Assembly: GCA_018971195.1 (NCBI GenBank)
Contig: JAGXBK010000002.1
Span: 1 to 61,985, forward strand
Direction of reading: 5' to 3'
Origin: Betaproteobacteria bacterium
Lineage (GTDB): Bacteria; Pseudomonadota; Gammaproteobacteria; Burkholderiales; Casimicrobiaceae
Length of the DNA stretch: 61,985 bases
Each line of letters begins with the position of its first letter. The first letter of the stretch is position 1. The notes beneath the pieces were generated by a model, which did not search any database, was not told the DNA's origin, and saw only the letters and a program-made list of their open reading frames with translations. The position numbers were made by a program, and so were the translations under genes. Of the stretch, positions 44,506-53,328 are shown one piece after another.

Positions 44506-45618
44506 ATGGTCGCGGCCGACGGTTCGCCCGGCGAACCGCGTGTTCCCGTCATCCTGGTCACCGGGTTTCTCGGCAGCGGCAAGACGACGCTGGTCAACCG
44601 GCTGCTCAAGGCGCCGGCCTTTGCGCGCGCTGCGGTCGTCATCAACGAGTTCGGCACCGTGAGCATCGATCATCTGTACGTCTCGGCGCCCGTCGAGCGC
44701 GCCCGGGTGATCGACAGCGGCTGTCTCTGCGGTCACGTGCACGAGCAGGTGGCTTCCAGCCTCCTCGACCTGCACGCCGGGCGCCGGCGCCTCGCCACGG
44801 CAGCGTTCGATTGCGTGCTGATCGAGACCTCGGGTCTCGCCGATCCGGTGCCGATCATCCAGATCATCACGACGGACGCGAGCGTGTCCGCGCGCTTCGT
44901 ACTGCGTACGGTCGTCACCGTCGTCGACGGCGTGCACGGCAGGCAGCAGCTGACCGCGCACGACGAGTCGCGGAAACAGGCGGCGATCGCCGACACGCTG
45001 GTGATCAGCAAGGTCGATATCGCCAGCGCCGGCGAGCAGGACGCGCTCGCGGGCGTCCTGCGGGCCGCCAATCCCGGCGCTCGCCAGATCCGGGCGGCCC
45101 AGGGGGCGATCGATGCGCAGGAGCTGCTCGACGGCGGGGTTTTTTCCGCGGCGGATCGACCGGAGGCGGCCCGGGCGTGGCTCGGCGATCCGTCGTATGC
45201 CGATGCGAATCCTCCGGCGGCGGCCGATTCGTCCATCCGCAGCTTCGCCTTGCGCCACGAAGGGGAGATCACGGTTCCCGGTCTCGTGCTGTGGATGAAT
45301 CTCCTCGCGGGAATGCGGGGCAAGGGGCTGCTGCGGGTCAAGGGGATCGCCAACGTCGAGGGGCGACCCTACGCGATTCAGGCGGTGCAGACGGTGGTCA
45401 GTGAACCGCAGCCGCTCGACGGGTGGCCGGATGACGACCGCGGTACCCGGCTGGTGTTCATCACGCGCGGCATGGACCCCGCCGAAATCGAGCGCACGTT
45501 CGCGACCTTCGATTTCGATGCGGGCCGTGCCGCACGCAGCGCTCGCATCGACCCGACGGCCTACCGGCGCTTCGCGGAAACGATGGAGCTGTTCCGTGCC
45601 GGCACCATCCAGAACTGA
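44506..45618 (+). CDS. CobW/COG0523 family GTP-binding metal chaperone
   Basis: The 370-residue G3E GTPase has Walker A VTGFLGSGKTTLVNRLL, INEFGTVSIDH, switch-like LIETSGLADP and SKVD (NKxD-type), plus a C-terminal CobW domain (VKGIANVEGRPYAIQAVQ). The conserved metal motif CxCC reads CLCGH (Cys73, Cys75, then Gly76-His77), so one thiol ligand is replaced. Members insert Zn, Co, Fe or Ni. The adjacent metal-dependent amidohydrolase, 19 bp downstream, is a plausible client. Confidence 0.9.
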   Translation: MVAADGSPGEPRVPVILVTGFLGSGKTTLVNRLLKAPAFARAAVVINEFGTVSIDHLYVSAPVERARVIDSGCLCGHVHEQVASSLLDLHAGRRRLATAAFDCVLIETSGLADPVPIIQIITTDASVSARFVLRTVVTVVDGVHGRQQLTAHDESRKQAAIADTLVISKVDIASAGEQDALAGVLRAANPGARQIRAAQGAIDAQELLDGGVFSAADRPEAARAWLGDPSYADANPPAAADSSIRSFALRHEGEITVPGLVLWMNLLAGMRGKGLLRVKGIANVEGRPYAIQAVQTVVSEPQPLDGWPDDDRGTRLVFITRGMDPAEIERTFATFDFDAGRAARSARIDPTAYRRFAETMELFRAGTIQN

Positions 45619-45637
45619 TCGAACGGAGCCATCGAGG

Positions 45638-46987
45638 ATGACCGCAACGTCGCCAGTCAACGAGAAAGAGCCACTGCGCTACATCACTGCCGCACGCATG
45701 ATCGATTGCACGGGCGCGGCACCCGTCGCCGACCCGGTCGTGGTTCTCCGTGGCAAGCGGATCGAGAAGATCGGGACCCGCGAGACCGTGCCGGTGCCGC
45801 CGGGCGCGGAGGTGGTCGACTGCAGGGCGTGCACGCTCATGCCGGGCATGCTCGATGTGCACATCCACACGATGATGTTCAACTGCCTGACCTTCCACAA
45901 CTACCGCGTCGCGCAGTGGGAGATCACGCCGGAGCTGCAGCAGATGTATGGCCTGTTTCACGCGCAGCTGTGCTTCGACATGGGCTTTACGACGCTGCGC
46001 GACATGGGACTTGCGGCGTCCCGGGGACTGCTCGTCTCCGAGGCCTGCGCGATACGCGATGCGATCGACGCCGGGATCGTCGAAGGCCCACGGATGCTGG
46101 TAGCCGCCTTCACGACAATCACCGGCTCGCACCTCGACCTGATCCAGCCACGCGCCGCGTTGCGCGTCGGCTTCCAGACGGCCGACGGCCCCTGGGAGCT
46201 GCGCAAGCTCGCGCGCACGAATCTGCTCGCCGGCTGCGATGTCATCAAGACCTGCGCCTCCGGCGGCGGCGGCACCGACAAGGAAGAACCGGATATCCGG
46301 AACATGACGCAGGTGGAGCTCGACGCCCTGGTCGACGAGGCGCACGCCTTTCACAAGACCTGTGCGGTCCACTGTTTCACGCCGTCGGCGCAGCGCATGG
46401 CGCTCGAGGCTGGTGCCGACACGATCGAGCACATGGTCTTCTCGGACGACGAGACGATCGGCATGATCAAGGACAAGGGGGTCTACGTGACGCCTACGCT
46501 GTCGCACCGCACCGACCATGCGATCCGCCTGCGCAAGGAGCAGGGCACCTCGCAGTTCGTCCTGAACAAGATGAAAGGCCTGCAGGAATACTGCTACGGC
46601 ACGTTCCAGAAGATGTACAAGGCCGGCGTGAACATCGCAATGGGCACCGACATGGGCTTCGATCCCGAGATGGGCACCAACGCCACCGAGCTGGAGATCT
46701 ACGTCAAGCTCGGCATGACCCCGATGCACGCGCTGCAGACGGCGACGATCAATGCGGCGCGCGCGATCAAGGTCGACGGCCAGCTCGGGACGCTCGAGGC
46801 CGGCAAGCTCGCCGACGTCATCGCCGTCGACGGGAATCCGCTGGAAAACATCGCCTGCTTGAAGGACAAGCGCAACATCCAGATGGTGATGAAGGAAGGG
46901 CGGATCCACGCCGATCGCCGTCCCGGGCGGTCGAAAAACGTGGTTTCGGCCGAGCCCGGAAGCTGGAAGATAATCGACTACCTGTGA
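45638..46987 (+). CDS. metal-dependent amidohydrolase (imidazolonepropionase/prolidase-like)
   Basis: The 449-residue TIM-barrel hydrolase has metal ligands in LDVHIHTMM (His75, His77), the candidate carbamylated Lys in VIKTCASGG, His in AVHCFTPSAQ and IEHMVF, and the catalytic Asp in MGTDMGFDPEMGTN. It ends with LGTLEAGKLADVIAVDGNPLENI, a family hallmark. It hydrolyses an amide, lactam or similar bond. The substrate is unknown. The track ORF from 45401 has an out-of-frame leader. GGAG lies 10 bp before ATG 45638. Confidence 0.9.
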   Translation: MTATSPVNEKEPLRYITAARMIDCTGAAPVADPVVVLRGKRIEKIGTRETVPVPPGAEVVDCRACTLMPGMLDVHIHTMMFNCLTFHNYRVAQWEITPELQQMYGLFHAQLCFDMGFTTLRDMGLAASRGLLVSEACAIRDAIDAGIVEGPRMLVAAFTTITGSHLDLIQPRAALRVGFQTADGPWELRKLARTNLLAGCDVIKTCASGGGGTDKEEPDIRNMTQVELDALVDEAHAFHKTCAVHCFTPSAQRMALEAGADTIEHMVFSDDETIGMIKDKGVYVTPTLSHRTDHAIRLRKEQGTSQFVLNKMKGLQEYCYGTFQKMYKAGVNIAMGTDMGFDPEMGTNATELEIYVKLGMTPMHALQTATINAARAIKVDGQLGTLEAGKLADVIAVDGNPLENIACLKDKRNIQMVMKEGRIHADRRPGRSKNVVSAEPGSWKIIDYL

Positions 46988-47042
46988 GCATGACGGCCTT
47001 CACGCAAGCGGGCTCGCGGGCCCTCGCCGATCCCGTGTGAGC

Positions 47043-47777
47043 ATGCAGGAGGCCCCCGAAGCCGCGGTGGTGACCGGCGCGAGCGCCGGCATCGGGCAGG
47101 CGATCGCGCAGACGCTGCTGGCCAGGGGCATGACCGTCGTCACGCTCCAGCGCTCCGCACCGAAACTTTCGCATCCGAACCTGCGCTGGCGGGCGGTGGA
47201 CCTGACGGACCTGGCCGCGACCCGCGCCGTCGCCGACGAGATCGCGAAAGAACTGCCGGTGCGCTACCTGGTCAACAACGCGGGAGCGAATTGTCCGAAT
47301 CCGCTGGACCGCGCGACCGTCGAGGAACTGCACTACGTGACCACGATCACCCTGGGCGCCGCGATGGTTCTAACGCAGATCTTCGTCCCGCAGATGCGCG
47401 CGGCGCGCTACGGTCGCATCGTCAACATCTCCTCGCGCGCCGCACTGGGCAAATACGGCCGGACCGTCTATTCGAGTGCCAAGGCGGGTCTGATCGGCAT
47501 GACACGGACCATCGCGATCGAAGTCGGTGGCGACGGCATTACGGTCAATGCCGTGGTTCCCGGTCCGGTGGCGACCGACCACTTCAACCGCGGACACCCG
47601 CCCGGCAGCGCGCAGCGCCAGACGGTCGTCGACGGCATCCTGGTGGGACGCGTCGGCACGCCCGACGACGTTGCCCATGCCGTGGGGTTCCTGCTCGAGC
47701 GCGCAAGCGGCTACATCACGGGGCAGGCGATATTCGTGTGCGGGGGCACCAGCGTGACCGGAACGGGAGGACAGTAG
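47043..47777 (+). CDS. SDR family oxidoreductase
   Basis: The 244-residue SDR has AVVTGASAGIGQAI, LVNNAGANCPNPL, ISSRAALGKYGRTVYSSAK (YxxxK intact) and TGQAIFVCGG. An alternative GTG start is at 47037. A 16-codon mini-ORF (46990-47040) fills the space after the amidohydrolase stop and its TGA overlaps the GTG, possibly coupling translation. Substrate unknown. Confidence 0.88.
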   Translation: MQEAPEAAVVTGASAGIGQAIAQTLLARGMTVVTLQRSAPKLSHPNLRWRAVDLTDLAATRAVADEIAKELPVRYLVNNAGANCPNPLDRATVEELHYVTTITLGAAMVLTQIFVPQMRAARYGRIVNISSRAALGKYGRTVYSSAKAGLIGMTRTIAIEVGGDGITVNAVVPGPVATDHFNRGHPPGSAQRQTVVDGILVGRVGTPDDVAHAVGFLLERASGYITGQAIFVCGGTSVTGTGGQ

Positions 47778-47779
47778 CG

Positions 47780-48913
47780 ATGGCCCGTGACGCGGTGCGT
47801 GCGGCGCTGCTCGGGATCGGGGCCTGGGGCCGCGTGCTCGCGACCGCCGCGGCCGGGTCGACGGCGATCCGAATCACGCACTGCCTGAGCCGCGACGCCG
47901 GGAAGCGCGATGCCTTCGCGCGCGAGTTCGGATTCATCGCCGGCGACGACTACGATGCGATCCTGCGCGACCCGGACATCGACGTCGTCGTGATCGCGTT
48001 GCCCAACGAGCTCCACTACTCGTTCGCGCGCCGCGCGGCCGAAGCCCGCAAGCACGTCTATCTCGAGAAGCCGATCGCCAGCACGCTGGTGGACGGCCTG
48101 CGCATCGCGGATCTGGAGCGCCGCTACGGCGTGCGCATCAGCGTCGGGCACTGCGCGCGGTTGCTCGGAGGCAACCGGGTCATCGCGAAGGCGATCGCGG
48201 ACGGCGAGATCGGCCAGCTCAATCGCATCGACGCCGTCTACAGCAACGGTCGCGGACTGCGGCTCTCGCCCAGGGACTGGCGCTGGTACCAGGCGAGCTC
48301 CCCGGGCGGGCCGCTCAGCCAGATCGCCATCCACCAGTTCGACGTCCTGCGCTACCTGGGCGGCGACGTCGCGAGCGTCAGCGCGACAGCGGCACGTCGC
48401 TCGCCGGTGGGCGCCGAGGTCGAGGACGAATGGCTGGTGACGCTGCGTTTCGCCAGCGGAGCGCTTGGCAGTGTCGCGGCGAGCTGGACCAGCACCGGTG
48501 CCTATCGCGTGCAGGTGTCGGGCGATCGCGGCGTCATCGCCTACGAAATCGACCAGAGTCTCTGGAACGTCGCCGACGACCTGCACCTCGGCGCAACGCT
48601 CTATCGGCAGGCGCTGGGCAAGCCGCCTCGCGAGCGCGTGCAACTCGAGGTGCCGCGCGGGAACATGTTCCGCGAGGAACTGGAGCTCTTCGCGCGGGCG
48701 GTCATCGGGGGAGGCGACTGCGAGCTCTCGGCGGACAATGGCTGCCAGGCGCTCGCCATCGTCGATGCAGCGATCGAATCGGCAGCCTCGGACGGGAGAC
48801 ATGTCGCGCCCGCCGACCTGCTCGCCCGGGCGCGACGCGAGGCGGATGTGCGCGAACCGCGGGCGCCCGAACCGGCCGTTGGCGACCGTGCTGCAGGTTC
48901 CGGAGCGGATTAG
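47780..48913 (+). CDS. Gfo/Idh/MocA family oxidoreductase
   Basis: The 377-residue protein has a Rossmann start (VRAALLGIGAWGRVLATAA), VVVIALPNELHYSFARRAAEARKHVYLEKPIA with the EKP motif, and SVGHCARLLGGNRVI. The C-terminal alpha/beta domain includes GGPLSQIAIHQFDVLRYLGGDV. It likely oxidises or reduces a sugar-like or cyclic polyol substrate with NAD(P). GGGAGG precedes ATG 47780 by 9 bp. The first half of the track ORF is out-of-frame SDR. Confidence 0.9.
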   Translation: MARDAVRAALLGIGAWGRVLATAAAGSTAIRITHCLSRDAGKRDAFAREFGFIAGDDYDAILRDPDIDVVVIALPNELHYSFARRAAEARKHVYLEKPIASTLVDGLRIADLERRYGVRISVGHCARLLGGNRVIAKAIADGEIGQLNRIDAVYSNGRGLRLSPRDWRWYQASSPGGPLSQIAIHQFDVLRYLGGDVASVSATAARRSPVGAEVEDEWLVTLRFASGALGSVAASWTSTGAYRVQVSGDRGVIAYEIDQSLWNVADDLHLGATLYRQALGKPPRERVQLEVPRGNMFREELELFARAVIGGGDCELSADNGCQALAIVDAAIESAASDGRHVAPADLLARARREADVREPRAPEPAVGDRAAGSGAD

Positions 48914-48956
48914 CGCCATGGCTTGCCGGACGTTCCCAATCTAGCCGAGCGCGTGC

Positions 48957-49808
48957 ATGGCAGAGCGCATCGAAGTCGAGCACGTGTCATACGAGTACAT
49001 GACCGACCAGCGGAGCGTGCTTGCGGTGCGCGACGTGAGCTTTACCGTCGAGCCGTCCGAATTCCTCTGCGTCCTCGGGCCGAGCGGATGCGGCAAGACG
49101 ACGATCATGAACATGCTCGCTGGCTTCATGGACCCCACCGAGGGCGAGATCCGCATCGGCGGACACAGGCAGGACGGACGGTCGATCGGACGCGGCGTGG
49201 TGTTCCAGGATTTCGCCCAGCTGTTTCCGTGGCGCAGCGCGCGGCGCAACGTCGAGTTCGGGCTGGAGGTGCGCGGCGTCTCCAAGGCCGAGCGGCACGA
49301 CTTGGCGATGCGTTTCCTCAAGCTCGTCCGCCTCGAGGATTTCGCCGAGTCGTATCCGCACCAGCTCTCGGGGGGCATGCAGCAGCGCGTCGCCATCGCC
49401 CGTGCGCTGGCCTACAACCCGGGCGTGCTGCTGATGGACGAGCCGTTTGCAGCGCTCGACGCGATGACCCGCGACGAGATGCAGCGGCAGCTGGCCGACA
49501 TCTGGCAGCAGACGCGCAAGACCATCGTCTACATCACCCACAATGTCGCCGAGGCGGTCTACCTGGCAGACAAGGTGCTGGTAATGGCCGCACATCCGGG
49601 TAGCGTGCGCGCCGAGATCCGGCTCGACATTCAGCGGCCGCGCGATCCGCTCTCCGACGCGTTCGTCGAGGCGCAGCGGGAGATACTCTCCCACCTGAAT
49701 CACCGGCCGAGCGAGCCCGAACCCGGACGCGCGCCGCCGCCGATCGCAACAACGCGGAGGTCGACCGCCTCCGTGACTCAATCCAATCCAGAAGGAGGCA
49801 TTCCATGA
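48957..49808 (+). CDS. NitT/TauT-type ABC transporter ATP-binding protein
   Basis: The 283-residue ATPase has LGPSGCGKTTIMNML, LSGGMQQRVAIARAL and LLMDEPFAALDAMTR. The C-terminal 40 residues (PSEPEPGRAPPPIATTRR) form a disordered tail. The stop overlaps the next start in ATGA. It powers the importer formed with the two permeases downstream. Confidence 0.92.
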   Translation: MAERIEVEHVSYEYMTDQRSVLAVRDVSFTVEPSEFLCVLGPSGCGKTTIMNMLAGFMDPTEGEIRIGGHRQDGRSIGRGVVFQDFAQLFPWRSARRNVEFGLEVRGVSKAERHDLAMRFLKLVRLEDFAESYPHQLSGGMQQRVAIARALAYNPGVLLMDEPFAALDAMTRDEMQRQLADIWQQTRKTIVYITHNVAEAVYLADKVLVMAAHPGSVRAEIRLDIQRPRDPLSDAFVEAQREILSHLNHRPSEPEPGRAPPPIATTRRSTASVTQSNPEGGIP

Positions 49809-50794
49809 CTGCAAGAACGCTGGGTCGTCGCGAGGTGCTCGGGATTCTCGGCGCCACCGCATTGGCGGGGTTCGTCCCCAGGGCGCGTGCGCAGGGCGCG
49901 TCGGCGCCCCTGACCCTGGGCATCCAGAACACGTCCTGGGGGGTCGTCGGGATGGTCGCAGAGGGCGAACAGACCTTCAAGAAGCACGGCGCGAACGTCA
50001 AGGTCCTGTTGTTCGACACCGGGAAGACCACGCGCGACGCCATGATCGCAGGACGCGTCGACATCGGGGTGCTCGGCGCGACGCCGTTCATCATCGGCGC
50101 GGCCAAAGGCGAGATGCTGGGCATCGGAATGTCGATGTATGCGGGACGCACCAATGCGCTGGTCGTCGCGAAGGGAAGCGGGATCAAGACCGTCGCCGAC
50201 CTCAAGGGGCGCAAGGTGGCCTCGCAACTCGGGTCCGCGACCGACTACGTCTTCGAGAACAAGATCATGCCGAAATTCGGCCTGAAGAAGGGCGACGTGC
50301 AGATCATCAATACCCAGTTCCAGAACCAGGTGTCGGCATTGGTCAGCAAGTCGGTGGATGCCTTCGCGGGTGTCGAGCCGTTCCCGTCGGTGGCCGAGGT
50401 CGATGGCATCGGAACCGTGCTGCTCGACTACTCGCAATTCGACATGGTTCCGGTGATCCTGGCTGCCAACCGTCCGGTGCTCGAGCACAAGCACGAGGCA
50501 GCCGTGGCGTTCTTCCGCGGCTGGCTCGACGCCGTCGGCATCATGAAGAGGGATCCGGCGCATGCGGCCAAGATCGTCTGGAATCATTTCAAGAGTCAGG
50601 GCTACGAGGTCAAGGAGGCGGTGATCGAGCGCATGATCGCCAAGCTCGAGATTGATCCCAACTACTCGCCCAAGCTCATCGCGTACCTGGCCGAGCAGTC
50701 GCAGATCCTGGTGAAGCAGCACAAGATCGCGGCGGTCCCCGACTGGAGCAAGCTGCTCGACACGACCGTGATGAAGGCCGCCGAAAAGGCATGA
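49805..50794 (+). CDS. NitT/TauT-type ABC transporter substrate-binding protein
   Basis: The 329-residue protein has a twin-Arg-like signal (GRREVLGILGATALAGFVPRARA) and PLTLGIQNTSWGVVGMVAEGEQTFKKHG, GRVDIGVLGATPFIIGAAKGEM. The RR motif is compatible with Tat export, although the hydrophobic core is short. It overlaps the ATPase and first permease genes by four bases each, and a GAAGGAGG sequence precedes the start. Confidence 0.9.
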   Translation: MTARTLGRREVLGILGATALAGFVPRARAQGASAPLTLGIQNTSWGVVGMVAEGEQTFKKHGANVKVLLFDTGKTTRDAMIAGRVDIGVLGATPFIIGAAKGEMLGIGMSMYAGRTNALVVAKGSGIKTVADLKGRKVASQLGSATDYVFENKIMPKFGLKKGDVQIINTQFQNQVSALVSKSVDAFAGVEPFPSVAEVDGIGTVLLDYSQFDMVPVILAANRPVLEHKHEAAVAFFRGWLDAVGIMKRDPAHAAKIVWNHFKSQGYEVKEAVIERMIAKLEIDPNYSPKLIAYLAEQSQILVKQHKIAAVPDWSKLLDTTVMKAAEKA

Positions 50795-51585
50795 TGCGCC
50801 GGGCCTTGCGCATGCGCGATCGGGCGGTGGGCGTGGTCGCGCCGGCCGTCCTGATCGTTGCTTGCGCGCTCGCCTGGGAGGCCGTCGCGCGCTACGGCAA
50901 TTTTCCTCCCAAGCTGGTGCCCGACCTGCCGACGATCGCGGGCGCGTTCCTGCGCCTGCTTGAAAGCGGGACGCTGGCCGCAGCGACCGGCGCGACACTG
51001 GCTCGCCTCGGGGCCGGGTTTGCGCTCGCCGCGGCGTTCGGCGTGAGCGTCGGCGTCCTGATGGGACGCTATCCGTTCGTCGAGGACACGCTGCTGCCGA
51101 TCGTGTCCTTTCTCTACCCCATTCCAGGCATCGCCTACGCGCCGCTGTTCGTCATGTGGTTCGGCCTGGGTGACCTGCCGTCGATACTCCTGGTCGGGGT
51201 CTCGGCGAGCTTCACGATCATCATCAACGCCTGGAAAGGCGTGCGTGCCGTCCGGCCGATCTGGCTGCGCTCCGCCCATATGATGGGTGCGAACGAGCGC
51301 ACGATATTCACGAAGGTCATCCTTCCTGCAGCACTTCCTTATGTACTCACGGGATTGCGGCTCGGCCTGGCGTCGGCATGGCGGATCCTGGTCGCGGTGG
51401 AAATGCTGATGTCCGTCCAGCAAGGCCTGGGGTGGTTGATCTTCGGCTCGCAGCAGTTCCTCAATACCGACGTCATGCTGGCGACGATCGCCGTGATCGG
51501 GGCGATCGGCATGCTGCTCGAGAAGCAGCTATTCGAGCGCATCGAGCGTTACACGCTCGTCCGCTGGGGCATGATGACCGCATGA
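50791..51585 (+). CDS. ABC transporter permease (SsuC/TauC-like), first of two
   Basis: The 264-residue membrane subunit has VGVVAPAVLIVACALAWEAVARYG and the EAA loop (SAHMMGANERTIFTKVILPAALPYVLTG). It forms a heteromeric channel with the next gene, unlike the single-permease importer at 34546. ATGA overlaps occur on both sides. Confidence 0.9.
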   Translation: MMRRALRMRDRAVGVVAPAVLIVACALAWEAVARYGNFPPKLVPDLPTIAGAFLRLLESGTLAAATGATLARLGAGFALAAAFGVSVGVLMGRYPFVEDTLLPIVSFLYPIPGIAYAPLFVMWFGLGDLPSILLVGVSASFTIIINAWKGVRAVRPIWLRSAHMMGANERTIFTKVILPAALPYVLTGLRLGLASAWRILVAVEMLMSVQQGLGWLIFGSQQFLNTDVMLATIAVIGAIGMLLEKQLFERIERYTLVRWGMMTA

Positions 51586-52412
51586 CCGCCAGCGTGCTTT
51601 GCGAACGAGACGGGGCGGCGGTTCGGACGACTCCCAATCGCCGGCGCCGGGCCGTGCGCGGAACACTCGGGATCGTGGCGTTTCTCGCCATCTACGAGGC
51701 CTTTGCGCGCAGCGGAATGTTCTCGACCGCGATCACGCCGCCGCTCGAGACCATCGCTGCGGCATTCGTGTCCTCGCTCGCGGGCGGCTACATCTTCCTG
51801 CAGGCCGGGGCGACGCTGCTGCGCGTGGCGATCGGCATGACGTTCGCGCTGATCATCGCGGTGCCGCTAGGCATGCTGATGGGCCGGCACCGGCTGGCCG
51901 AGCGTGCGCTGGCGCCATTGGTCAGCATCCTGATGCCGATTCCGTCGCTCGCCTGGGTGCCGTTGATCGTCCTGTGGTTCGGCATCGGGAACACGGCGAC
52001 GATCCTCGTCGTCGTCTATGCCGCCGCGTTCCCGCTGCTGTTCAACGTGTGGACCGGTGTGCGGACCGTCAACCAGGTATGGGTCCGCGCCGCGGTGGTC
52101 ATGGGGGCATCGCGTGCCTGCGTGTTCAGGCAGGTCATCCTCCCGGCGGCATTGCCCTACGTGATCACCGGCGTCCGGCTCGCGTTCGGTCGGGCATGGA
52201 TCGCCGTCATCGGCGGCGAGCTGCTCGCGAGTCCCGAAACCGGCCTCGGGAAGGTGATCTTCGACGCGAACGAATACCTCAACGCCGACGTGATGCTGAG
52301 CGCCTTGGTGGTCATCGGCATGATCGGTCTTTTCTTCGAGCGCATGGTGTTCAACCGGCTCGAGCGCGTGACGGTCGAGCGCTGGGGCATGACGGCGAAG
52401 AGCGGGCGATGA
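51582..52412 (+). CDS. ABC transporter permease (SsuC/TauC-like), second of two
   Basis: The 276-residue protein has a polar N-terminus and helices from VRGTLGIVAFLAIYEAFARSG. Its EAA loop is AAVVMGASRACVFRQVILPAALPYVITG, very similar to the first permease, suggesting tandem duplication. ATG 51582 overlaps the previous stop. The track ORF from 51378 adds out-of-frame sequence. Confidence 0.9.
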   Translation: MTASVLCERDGAAVRTTPNRRRRAVRGTLGIVAFLAIYEAFARSGMFSTAITPPLETIAAAFVSSLAGGYIFLQAGATLLRVAIGMTFALIIAVPLGMLMGRHRLAERALAPLVSILMPIPSLAWVPLIVLWFGIGNTATILVVVYAAAFPLLFNVWTGVRTVNQVWVRAAVVMGASRACVFRQVILPAALPYVITGVRLAFGRAWIAVIGGELLASPETGLGKVIFDANEYLNADVMLSALVVIGMIGLFFERMVFNRLERVTVERWGMTAKSGR

Positions 52413-53305
52413 GCCTGCGCCGGATCGGCTTCGTCGGCGTGGGTCGCATGGGAGACGCGATGGCCGCGCGGCTCCTGCGGCGCGGATTCGACGTGGTCGC
52501 CTACGACCGGGATCCCCTCCGCCTCGCAGGCTTCGTCGCGCAGCACGGCGGCAGCGCGGCGCGCTCGCTCGCGGAAGCGGCGGCGGGCGCTGATGCCCTG
52601 ATTACGATGCTCCCGCACGGCGGCGTCGTGCGGGAGGCCCTGCTCGGGCCCGGTGGCGCCGCAGGTGTGCTCGCCGCGGACAGCATCGTCATCGACATGA
52701 GCAGCACCGATCCTGAGTCCACCAAGGCGACCGGTGCGGAACTGGCGCAACGCGGAATCCGGATGGTCGATGCCCCGGTCATGGGCGGCGTGGTGTTCGC
52801 GCGCAACGCATCGCTGGATATCCTCGCCGGAGGCGACCCTGGCGACATCGATCGCTGCGAGGAATTGCTGTCGTCGCTGGGCCGCAGGATCTATCGCTGC
52901 GGTCCGCTGGGTTCGGGCCATACCCTCAAGGCGATCGCGAACTACATCAACGCGGCGACGTTTTCCGCCGTGCTCGAAGGCATGACCGTCGGTCGAAAGG
53001 CGGGGCTCGACACGGCATTGATGGCCGAGGCGCTGACCGCGCTTTGTGCGGGTCGCCAGCATCCGCTGGAGAAGAAGGTGATACCGCAGGTGCTCACGCG
53101 CAGCTATGCGACCGGAATGACGCTCGACCTGATCGCCAAGGACCTGCGGATCGCGGTGGGTCTCGCGGCGGCGCATCGGGCGGCGGCACCGATCGCGGCC
53201 TGCGTCGCGTCGATCTGGGACGACGCGAGCGAGCACTTCGGCGCCGACGTGGACCAAGCCGAGATCGTCAGGTACTGGGAAGAGCGCGGCAATGTCCGGC
53301 TCTAG
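52409..53305 (+). CDS. NAD(P)-dependent oxidoreductase, 3-hydroxyisobutyrate dehydrogenase-like
   Basis: The 298-residue beta-hydroxyacid dehydrogenase has the nucleotide site RIGFVGVGRMGDAMAARLL, substrate loop MVDAPVMGGVVFARNASLDILAGG and catalytic Lys in GSGHTLKAIANYINAATFSAV. Relatives act on 3-hydroxyisobutyrate, tartronate semialdehyde or similar. ATGA overlap with the permease gene. Fits a hydroxy-acid degradation route. Confidence 0.9.
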   Translation: MSLRRIGFVGVGRMGDAMAARLLRRGFDVVAYDRDPLRLAGFVAQHGGSAARSLAEAAAGADALITMLPHGGVVREALLGPGGAAGVLAADSIVIDMSSTDPESTKATGAELAQRGIRMVDAPVMGGVVFARNASLDILAGGDPGDIDRCEELLSSLGRRIYRCGPLGSGHTLKAIANYINAATFSAVLEGMTVGRKAGLDTALMAEALTALCAGRQHPLEKKVIPQVLTRSYATGMTLDLIAKDLRIAVGLAAAHRAAAPIAACVASIWDDASEHFGADVDQAEIVRYWEERGNVRL

Positions 53306-53328
53306 CGATCGCAGGCGCAGGGCGCGTC

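Noticed and set aside
42087-44666. 859-aa minus-strand ORF as one protein
   Set aside because: Only the last 335 residues are a binding protein with its own signal peptide and Shine-Dalgarno. The rest is antisense to lysR.
46990-47040. 16-codon mini-ORF between amidohydrolase and SDR as a gene
   Set aside because: It has no ribosome-binding site and no conserved peptide. It is mentioned only as a possible coupling device.
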